Source of the DNA: Dermacentor variabilis
Lineage: Eukaryota; Arthropoda; Arachnida; Ixodida; Ixodidae
Direction: 5' to 3'
Length of the DNA stretch: 64,000 bases
Assembly (NCBI RefSeq): GCF_050947875.1
Contig: NC_134568.1
Coordinates: 209,963,845-210,027,844, forward strand
Shown here: piece after piece, positions 55,681-64,000 of the stretch
Layout: each line of letters opens with the position of its first letter
Position numbering within the stretch: position 1 is the first letter of the stretch
The notes under the pieces: model-generated
What the model saw: the letters and a program-made list of their open reading frames with translations, nothing else
What the model was told of the DNA's origin: nothing
Databases searched by the model: none
Position numbers and translations under genes: made by a program

Positions 55681-56903
55681 AGAGCCCCTGAACCACTCCT
55701 CGGGCTTGGTGAAAAAACAGTTTGTGGATAGCATATGCTGCTGTGAACATCTCAGCCAAATTTTGTATTCGTGTGCGGCGCGTGGATCTCGTAAGCGGCC
55801 CACAAAGTCGCCTTTCTCTTAAACGCTCTCTTTTCAACAGAAGCCTGCTCCTCACTCTTTTTCTGGACGCCTTATTTTGTAATATAGCAGATTCCCATAT
55901 GTGGCTGCTATTGGTGAATAGCTAACATCAGTGAAGAAGGGTGTTTGGATCAGTGCGCTTCTTTCGGCTGTTACTGTGTATGTTTATTAACGCAGCTTTA
56001 TAAATAGGCTGAAGTAAGCAAAAATCTGCTTTTGAATTTCTGTAATAATTACATTCTTCCGGAAGAAGCCAACTATCACCTGGTCGCACTTGGCCGTGTC
56101 CACGTGCATAGGAATTAAACTTTGGGCACCCTATTTATCAGTGTCGTAGCCATTGGGTCTCGCTATTTTCGACTAGTTTTGAACACCCAACTAGCCTTGA
56201 ACCACGTGAAACTTAAGGTCAGACCACATGGATGCTTTCCAGCATGTGCTCACTTCTGGTCGCTCCTGGTTAGATGACTTGGCAGACTTTGCTTTGTAAT
56301 GATTGAGCTATTGATAGTGCTTCAAAATGCGCAATTAGGATGTGGCTACTATCCATTGATCAAGCTGGTGCAGGACAAAGCCAGTCCACACCACTAGCAT
56401 AGCACAGCCAGACAGGAGCACAGCATGCACCCTAGCCCTGTTGTGCACAAAGCAAGTGCTGCAGTTGCACGTAGTTGCGGTCTGCTACGTAGTGTAGATA
56501 TGGTGGCCGCCGCAGGGTGCCATGACGAGTTCATTGGCTGAGTGCACTGCGGCTTGCTGAGGACAATGGCGTTTGCACGTTTGGCTTACGTTTGGCACAT
56601 TGTAGGTGCCAAAATCGGAAAAGTGGTGCCTGTATGAACATCCAAAATCAAATTTGAACTGCACGCCACAATGACATTCAGTAGGTGGAGCATTGTAGGC
56701 TCACTCCATTCTGCCGTACCTTTCACAGTGCAAGTCAATGAAGATGGAGCGGAAGCACTGCGAAGAGGGTGTTTGATTGCCAATGATTCCGCATCTGCTA
56801 AACGCATTGAAGTAGTACTTTTTATGGCAAAGTATTTCTGAAATAGTCTAATTTAACTTCAAATGCATCTCTCGACTTTGATAAAAAGTGTTTCAGGGCC
56901 CCT
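55681..56903. mobile_element. TTAA-flanked element, Kolobok-like, family 3
   Basis: TTAA at 55677-55680 and 56904-56907 flanks ends AGAGCCCCTGAACCACTC and, reversed, AGGGGCCCTGAAACACTTTT. The ends resemble those of the THAP-bearing family (AGGGCCCCTGAAAC), but the interior differs and no THAP motif was found. It is nonautonomous. Confidence 0.72.
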
Positions 56904-56907
56904 TTAA

Positions 56908-58061
56908 GTTCTTGACAGGACACAGATTAGGGGTGGAGGCAGTGAGGTGGTTCCATTCTTCGTTGGTTCTTGGTACACAGCATCCAGAAAATTATTTCTA
57001 AGTGTGAAAATTTGGCAAAATCGTTTGTTTTGGGGTTATTTTAGCAATTTACTTTGACCCTCATTATGTCACTCATGCTCATATAAAATATTGCAATACT
57101 GTCCACTGCAATACTGCCTACTGCATTTGAGCACAAATTTGCTCGAAGGTAACCAATGCCAATATTGGACTAGTGGCAAAATTTTTTTTTCATGTTCCCC
57201 TGTACGCTTCTCTGAAATGACTGGTCAACATTCTTTTTTGAGGTGGTGCAGCTTATTCTTCAAATTGGTGTAACAACACTTAAGATGTAAAGTGGTAATT
57301 GGTCTATGCAGCTGGAATGAGTTACATCATTTAACCCATGGCACAATTAGGTAACAATTTTCAATTTTTGAAAATTTTTAGATCTGTCATCTTTAAATTT
57401 CTGATCCTACAGATCCTTGATCAAATTTTAGACCCAGCTATTCAAATTATTCTTGAACAGTTTGAGAGCCCGATCTCTCACATTGTTAACGTTCCTATCC
57501 TGTTGTCTTTGCCATGTTCTTCAAAGTCTTTCTTCTTTTAAGAACTGGAAATATCTAGGATAATTAACGTTAAGTTTCCGTTCCTAATGATTTGAGTTTT
57601 CACAGCTACTACTGCAAAAAAGCAATTACATTGCAGCCAGTGCCAAAAGCCTGATGGAAGCCCAATAATCAAAGGGAGATTATTTCCCTATTCCAGTGAT
57701 GCATTTTGGGAGATGGGAGTCACCTGCTTTAGTAAATTTCCAACTGCCTACATTCTAAAAAATGTTGCCTTTGAGCAGCTCAAGCCCTCTGCAAAGTTAA
57801 CAAACAGATCAAACTATAATGTGCAGGAAAAGCACAATGAGTAAAGGGGCAGTTGCCACACCTGCATTTTATTGTAGGAACAAGTTCTATGAAGTATTTC
57901 TTTTCATGTACTCTACAAGAACAAATACTTAAACCTGATCGAATCAATGAGAAAAACTAGTGACAATCAGTGCATTTAGCCAATAATCAGGTGCATACGA
58001 TGTGACAGTGTTCACACATTATATCTGTTGCTGTAAGCTGCTGCTGCATCATTGTGATGCC
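56908..58061 (+). other. MROH1 intron, unannotated part
   Basis: No gene, splice-bounded exon of MROH1 or transposon end was recognised. Confidence 0.4.
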
Positions 58062-59049
58062 CAGGCTGTCTACCAACCGGGAAAACCAGGAAAACCGGGA
58101 ATTCTCAGGGATTTTCAATAGTCTGGAAAAAGTCAGGGAAAACTCAGGGAATTTGCACTTCTATCAGGGAAAATTAGCTGTAATTTTATTGAAAGGGAAA
58201 GAAAGTCGCGGTAAGGCTGGCTCGAGTAGGAGGAGTTACCAGTGTTTAGTCAACGACCGACTTTCCGTACGCCCGATAATTCGGACGGCTTCGCGGCACC
58301 ACCACGTACCCCATAGCGCCTATGTATAATAACGTCTGAAATTTCGGATGCAAGAACCCTTCGCCATCTGATTTTCCGGACTTTTTGCCGTCATGGCAGG
58401 TCCGAAATGGCATTAATAAAACCACCACCAAAGCCACCGTTTTGATTACCTCGTCGCTCCTCGAACCGGCGCTCTCGCAGGCAGATCCGCTGGCAGCTGT
58501 AGCCACCACCGCAGACGCTAGGCCTAGCTGCTTCTGCGTTCGCTATTAAGCTTCTTGCCGTTTTGTGCCGTGTTTTTCATTGAAAGAATTCGCCGCTGTC
58601 AGCAATGGCACCGACTCCGCCTTTGTGGTCCTCGCGATTGGCTTCGAAGCTCGGAAAGCACGACGCGTTGCATAATGCCGGTTGCCAAAAGTCAGCTTCG
58701 CCTCACTACAGAAATATTGCGCGGTGAAGCGTGCGCAAATTATTGCGGTGAAGCTCAACAAGCGTGGAAAGGGGCAATTGTCACGGGACACAGTATGTAT
58801 TCCTTAATTGAACACGCGTGCATCCGCTGCCTCCTGTCACAGGATGAGCATCGATTTGGCGAAATAAGTGTACTGGCAGGTCTTCAGAGCTTTTTTCTGA
58901 TGTACTGCTGCAGTAAAAGACATGCAGTGGCGTACCAACTATTTGTAGAGTGCGTGTGTGTGTGGGGGGGGGGTGGCAAACCGCAGAAGGTCTAACCTTT
59001 CGCTCTGTCTCTCCATATATATATATATATATATATTGCCAATTAATAT

Positions 59050-60020
59050 TACAATAAGTGAAATAGCCTGGAAATGGTCTAACTGGCAAATGGTGATTAA
59101 TACAGACAAAACAGTTGCAATGACAATAACAAAAAAGAAAACAAGCTTAGCATTCTCTTATGGTTTTAATAATGTCGCACTCCGAAATGTAACCCAGTAC
59201 AAATATCTTGGTGTAATAATAACTTCTGATCTCAGCTGGGCAGCTCACACGGAAGCTATAACCGCGAAAGCAATGAAAAAATTGTTTTTCCTTAAGCGGA
59301 CGCTCCGGCACGCTGACCGTGACACTAAGCTTTGAGCGTAGACCACACTTGTCCGACCGATTCTAGAATACGCCAATATAATCTGGTTCCCTTTCACAAG
59401 TAGCGGTATCGGCATGCTTGAAAATGTGCAGCGCAAAACGATTAGATTTATTTTTAACCGCTATCGACGCCTTGATTCCCCGACAGAATTGCTACGCAGC
59501 GCAGGTTTGCCCTCACTCCAAAGTCGTGCTAAAATCCACCGCCTGAAGTTCTTATATATGCTACTGCACAACTATTTTAAGATAGACCACACAACATACG
59601 TTTAAACTAAACAAACAAGGCAACTACGTCACACACATGATCTCACCCTACAAGAATATGCGTGCAACAACAATACATTCTATTATTCTTTTCTCCCTAG
59701 ATCCATTCGGGAATGGAATACCATTGACCGACTTATAGTCGAACAGCAAAGAATTGAAGATTTCCTTGAGATGTTACATAACTCGCTTAATACATACTCA
59801 TCAACCTGATGTCATTTATTTGTACTCTCTATATGATTAGTTTTTTTTTTCTATTAGCATGCTTGTCAATACTCGTATCGATACTTACTGTTGTATGTAT
59901 ATTTTTCCTTCTTACTTGTGCTTGTTTAGCATACCTATCCTGACAATTACAATTATTACTGTTTCTTTCTGTACCCCACTCCTGTAATAACCCTGTCAAA
60001 GGGTTTACAGTATGTTGAAA

Positions 60021-60059
<39 letters not shown>

Positions 60060-60062
60060 ATA
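59050..60062 (+). mobile_element. LINE 3' fragment with (AAATA)-type tail
   Basis: Frames 59053-59335 and 59335-59605 encode the RT C-terminal part (WQMVINTDKTVAMTITKKKT, YKYLGVIITSDLSWAAHTEA, LEYANIIWFPF, VQRKTIRFIFNRY), similar to the minus-strand LINE at 10.6-13.2 kb. A stop interrupts near 59335. About 400 bases of 3' UTR end in a (AAAT)n repeat at 60018-60062. The copy is 5'-truncated. A (TA)n run at about 59015-59036 lies just upstream. Confidence 0.82.
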
Positions 60063-60499
60063 CTTTTGTTATAAGTATATTTAACCTTCAGGGGCGTTTT
60101 TATCAATTACACATGGTGAACCACGGGGCTAGAAAACTGAGCTTAATTTACATTTATCTCTTGCAACTATATAACATCTCGATGATACAGGGGCAAAAGG
60201 CAATGAGTGCACCCACAGTGGTCTCGGATCTCACCCAGTAGCAGCAGTATAGCGTACATAAAAAGGCACATTTGCTACAAAGAATTTAAATAATTCAACA
60301 AAGAATTGTACTTGCTGTTTAAGTCTACAACATAAATGTATCGCTAGTTTATGTAATAGTACTGCCGAGGTTATAGGCGACGACGTACAATCAACATGAG
60401 TTACTTGCAATATTCACACACACAAAAAAAAGAAAAATGGACTCGCCATCCCGGCCCTGCAGCAGTGGACGTCCAGTGAAGCTGCTAAAAACTACCACT

Positions 60500-62000
60500 A
60501 CAACTGCTGAGGGGGGTATGCAATGCTTTAGTGCTTTATAATGCCCCCCCCCCCCCTTCCCACACACTCAATTTCCACCAGATTTGATGTCTGTAGAGTT
60601 CACAATTATTCTAGGGCAATGGGATAAATTTTGTTCGCAAAACACATTCATAAAGCTCCGAATAGCTTACATGCGTAATGTACTAAAAATGTCATAATTA
60701 ATTCATCTTTGAAGTTTGCCTACATATTGGTGATAACGCGCCCTTTATTTTCTCCAAATATAAACAAAATGTATTGTTTAGTTCATGGAGGACATCGCTG
60801 AAACAAGGATGGAAGGTGTTATGACGCATGAAAATAAGGAAATAAAAACGACGGCTCATTATTACGCTTTTAACCGGACCAGGAACGTAATTTTGTCACA
60901 CATTGCAGTTACAATGGCCCCCCCTCCACTTTCCACAAAATATGAACCTGTTGTAAGCTACAGCTATGTCGAGACACCGGGAAGCACAGTTGATAGCAGC
61001 TATATCACACGCTCTATTGCTTGAATAAGAAAATTTTTACAAAAGCTGTATTTGATCCAACCATTTCGCACAAGAAGTTTCCATTGGGCACCACCAATTG
61101 TCGCTAAATTTGGTCTTGGCGGCTTTTATAGTGCTGCCAGAGCACCGGGCTCAATTCTTCCGCTCTCGTTAGACACGCTCAAGCACGCTGGAGTGCTCGC
61201 ATACATAATTTATTACGAAAGCCATTTGCTTTGAACTTCACCTCCATATCACCCGTTAATTTGTCCTTACAGTCACCAAACCTAACAAAGCTGCCTTCAT
61301 TAGTTCAGTGAGGACACCAACAGAAACTAATATATCACGCATGACAAAGTAAGAACAAAAAAATGAGGGTTCAATGATATTTCGTAATGCTTCTCGATAA
61401 CCCGGAAATATTAAAACTATGCGACACATTCCACTTGAAATGCTGCCTGTTCCTTCAAAGTATAAAGTATCTTAAACTCTATTGGGACAGTAGCAGTCGC
61501 GTGATAATTTCGAACACTTTTTCACAATTTTTTGATGCTGTATTTGATCAACATGCATGTACCATCGCACATAAACTTGGCTTATTGTTCCCCTTATGTT
61601 CGCACAATTTTATCTCAGTTGTTATTGTAATTATGCACGCGCAGCAGTATAAGTCTTACAGCGCTCGTAAAACAGACTAATAAGGCTGTGGACTACTTGC
61701 ATACCTATTCTAGTTGAAAATGCGCATTTAACCCACCCATTTGGAGCATTGCCTACACCTTATCCATACCATGCCCCTAATTTCCCCTAGAAATAAAGAT
61801 GCCTTGTTTAGCTCACCAAGAACACCGGAGAAACAAACTGCGAATCTCGTAATATCCCCTTCAGTCACGGCATAACATTTGCGAATGCAACTTATTTTTT
61901 GCCATTACTGTGTAGTGGTCACAAGGAATAGACAGCGAACATTAGGCTTTGAGTAAATTGCACATTCGGCTTTCTTAAGGTACACCCATTCCACTTCTCA
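60500..62000 (+). repeat. Possible diverged repeats, period about 510 bp
   Basis: A motif of the form TGCCTTGTTTAGTTCA--AGGACACC--AGAAAC recurs with changes at about 60769, 61290 and 61799, each time preceded by a similar C-rich block. The spacing is about 520 and 510 bases. Overall similarity between the units is low by eye, so the tandem arrangement is tentative. No gene was recognised here. Confidence 0.35.
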
Positions 62001-62026
62001 GTGAAATGTATCGCTTCAAACGACCG

Positions 62027-62087
62027 CTTTCACGAAGGCATTGCCCTCTTTGACGTCCCCTGAAAGAAGGTAATGCCTTCGTGAAAG
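62027..62087. repeat. Perfect 16-bp hairpin
   Basis: CTTTCACGAAGGCATT (62027-62042) and AATGCCTTCGTGAAAG (62072-62087) are exact inverted repeats around a 29-base loop. Weaker pairing (CCACTTCT / TGAAGTGG) extends outward. Confidence 0.85.
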
Positions 62088-62717
62088 TGAAGTGGGGGAT
62101 TTCGATAGTAATCGCAAAAGATTATTTCTTCCCTTGATGTAATGCTTGGGCCCAATAATTAATCTTTGCAAGTAATTTGAGCGGGCGATTCAATATATTT
62201 ATTGACGAAACATAGCACGACTCACTGTACAATTAATGAATATTAGTTACTATGTATTCACAATGGGTCACTATAAAATTCAGAGGCGTTCTCCCGCCTT
62301 GCCTTCATATGGAATCTCCGGCACCTTGGGATAAAATTGATACAAATAGCTCATCTTGGAAAATATTAGCTTCTTATGCATCTCGTCTTTATTTGTATTT
62401 GAGAATGTCTCACTATGAGTTTTACGCATTTTTTCCAATATATCTTTTTTTTGCTGTGCATTTTACTAACTCCTCCCTCTGTTTTCTTTTTGAATAAAAT
62501 AAACACTACCCCTTACTATTCAAGCTGGATTAAGTAGTTTTTTTATTTTTTAACATGCTTACTAGAGAGTGACACCATCGGGCTACGTGGTGTCAACCCG
62601 CCTCTTGACATAAAACAAAGTTCTGTGTCGCTCAGAGAATTTTGCAAAGGCACTCAGGGAAAACCTGGAAAACTCAGGGAATTTGGAAATGTCAACTTGG
62701 TAGACACCCTGGATGCC

Positions 62718-63361
62718 ATTGGCACTGGGGCCTTGATTTCCTGAACAAGTTAAAATATTAAACATGCAAAAATTATTATTACAAATGCTGAAACCATCGC
62801 CAAATCCCACTGTGTGTGACCAACAAAAGAAGACAATGTTCAAGTTACGTTCAAAGGCCTCTGTAAGGGTTTATCTTTGCTTGCAGCAGGTAAATCGTAA
62901 TGAAATTACATAATTAAACAGGTAGGCTTTCCTTACTGCAAGTAGTATTCTTTTTTATCCTTTTCATGTTTAGCATCAACCTGCTTAGACTGGCTCTTCT
63001 TGCTTGCTGTTTCTTAGCTAATGGTTGTGTCTACGTACTGTCGGCCAAAAAAGTAAACGGACCACAGCTTAGGTGGCCGGAGCGGCTGCGGGGCCACATC
63101 AGGGCACTGCTATCTCGCTCTGCCCGCTGACGGCGAGAGTGCCCCGAGTGACGCCAGGCTTTGCCCTCACTCTCACGCGGGGCCTCATTGCGCTTGATAA
63201 ATTTCTAGTGTGCCGTTTGGTTGCTCTGGTGCTGACGGTCGTGACGAAGGGGACCGTGCATTGCCGGTAGTCAAGTGCATGGCGCTATCGCACAGTAGCG
63301 GATGGCAGCCGTACATCAAACCGCAGCACTGAGAAGGAATGGACACCCCTTCTGATTGTTG
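62718..63361 (+). other. Intron / flank with possible Tc1-type end
   Basis: TGTCGGCCAAAAAAGTAAAC at about 63040 looks like a Tc1/mariner-type terminus (preceded by TAC). The partner end would lie beyond the window. No gene was recognised. Confidence 0.35.
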
Positions 63362-64000
63362 TTTTGCCTATGTTCACCTTATCTTTCATATTAGTGCATG
63401 TCGCCGGTGTCTACCACTGCTCGATTGTAGGCAACATCGCGCAAGTAGCAGCAACGGCGGCTATGGTGACGCGCGCTTTTTCACGCCGGCGCGATAAGTT
63501 ACAAACGCCAAGGATTACTGCGGGCACAGCTTTTCTGTCGAGATTGCTTTTCCGTCATTGTATCCAGCAGTGGGTTTTATATTTATATCAGCGACGGCTC
63601 TGAAAACTGCTTTAATTAGGTACTACAATGCGTAGGCTGTTTTGAAACTTTACAAAAATATGGCCAGGAAGAGATGATTGAGAAGACGAATCGGAATAAC
63701 TAGTCAGTCATGAAAGTTTATTCACGGAAGCATTCCATGGCTTCAAGGGGTCCTCAGTGCGGTGGAAAGTTGCTGTCGACCGCGATGACTTGGCTTACTC
63801 GCCTTGGCATCAAGAGTGCCGCCGCTATAGCTTTGGACGTCCGTGCAGCGCTTTCCACTTTCTAACTTACCATGCCGGCATGAAAAAGCACACGTCATCG
63901 TAGCTGCCATTGTGAGTACTTGCGCGATATTGCCTAAAATCGAGCAGTGGTAGACGCCGGCGACATGCACTAATATGAAAGATAAGGTGAATATAAGCAA
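63362..64000. repeat. Inverted repeat, arms about 140 bp, reaching the window edge
   Basis: The left arm (63362-63503) and right arm (about 63860-64000) are inverted copies with scattered differences. Both, read outside to inside, open a frame with FTLSFILVHVAGVYHCSI and GNIAQV, followed by diverging residues. The spacer is about 360 bases. The true outer boundary on the right is cut off by the window. It may be a foldback transposon or two oppositely inserted copies of one repeat. Confidence 0.7.

Larger units (their letters stand above)
58062..62711. mobile_element. DNA element with CAGGGTGT termini, copy 2, expanded
   Basis: The left end CAGGCTGTCTACCAACCGG and, reversed, the right end CAGGGTGTCTACCAAGTTGA are inverted. 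GATGCC is repeated at 58056-58061 and 62712-62717, a probable target duplication of 5 or 6 bp. The first about 830 bases and last about 330 bases align with copy 1 (44823-46520). The middle, about 58890-62380, is extra and includes the LINE tail at 59050-60062 and the repeats at 60.5-62 kb. Confidence 0.7.

Noticed and set aside
55556..64000. A downstream MROH1 exon in this window
   Set aside because: No phase-1 acceptor followed by the expected helix residues was found; the intron probably continues past the window.

Overview
The window is nuclear DNA from an animal, most likely a hard tick. It has spliced exons, introns of 2 to 18 kb, very low coding density and a dense layer of LTR retrotransposons, LINEs, tRNA-like repeats and cut-and-paste transposons. 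The tick assignment rests on the general look of the repeats and of the host protein; it is inference, and the species cannot be read from the sequence.

One host gene is supported. Seven exons on the + strand (7057-7213, 9672-9770, 16201-16352, 22116-22256, 40247-40339, 52926-53004, 55427-55555) have AG/GT boundaries and compatible phases. Together they give 283 uninterrupted codons of a HEAT-repeat protein resembling MROH1 (maestro heat-like repeat family member 1; older name HEATR7A). The gene starts upstream and ends downstream of the window. Coding sequence is about 850 bases of 64 kb.

Layout: 0.3-5.1 kb, a decayed Ty3/gypsy element (minus strand) with its integrase tail upstream of reverse transcriptase (RT); 5.1-6.3 kb, a 5'-truncated RTE-type LINE; 7-10 kb, two exons plus a TTAA-flanked element; 10.6-13.2 kb, a CR1/Jockey-type LINE (minus strand); 14.7-15.6 kb, a piggyBac-like remnant and a foldback; 16.57-21.8 kb, a hAT-like element containing two pogo/Tigger-like elements, one of which contains another hAT-like element; 22.3-24.8 and 28.2-30.7 kb, two pogo-like elements, each carrying a TTAA-flanked element with a THAP zinc-finger frame or its remnant; 30.7-31.3 kb, an extremely long (AC)n tract; 31.8-33.7 kb, pogo-like elements; 35.0-39.7 kb, a complete but mutated Ty3/gypsy element with both LTRs and a 4-bp target duplication; 41-42.2 kb, a near-perfect foldback and a repeat with a tRNA-like core; 42.8-47.3 kb, a third gypsy element broken by two DNA transposons; 48.7-51.9 kb, a tRNA-like repeat, TTAA elements and a Helitron-like remnant; 53-55.6 kb, two exons, a LINE scrap and a hAT MITE; 55.7-64 kb, a TTAA element, a 4.6-kb element with TIRs starting CAGG that holds a LINE tail and diverged repeats, and an inverted repeat running into the window edge.

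The repeats do not act together as a pathway. They are successive insertions into MROH1 introns, and target duplications and nesting give a relative order. The most notable points are the THAP-bearing TTAA elements (Kolobok-like), the copia-like domain order of the first gypsy element, the three-level nest in the 16.4-22.1 kb intron, and the short 79-bp MROH1 exon found only by splice-phase logic.
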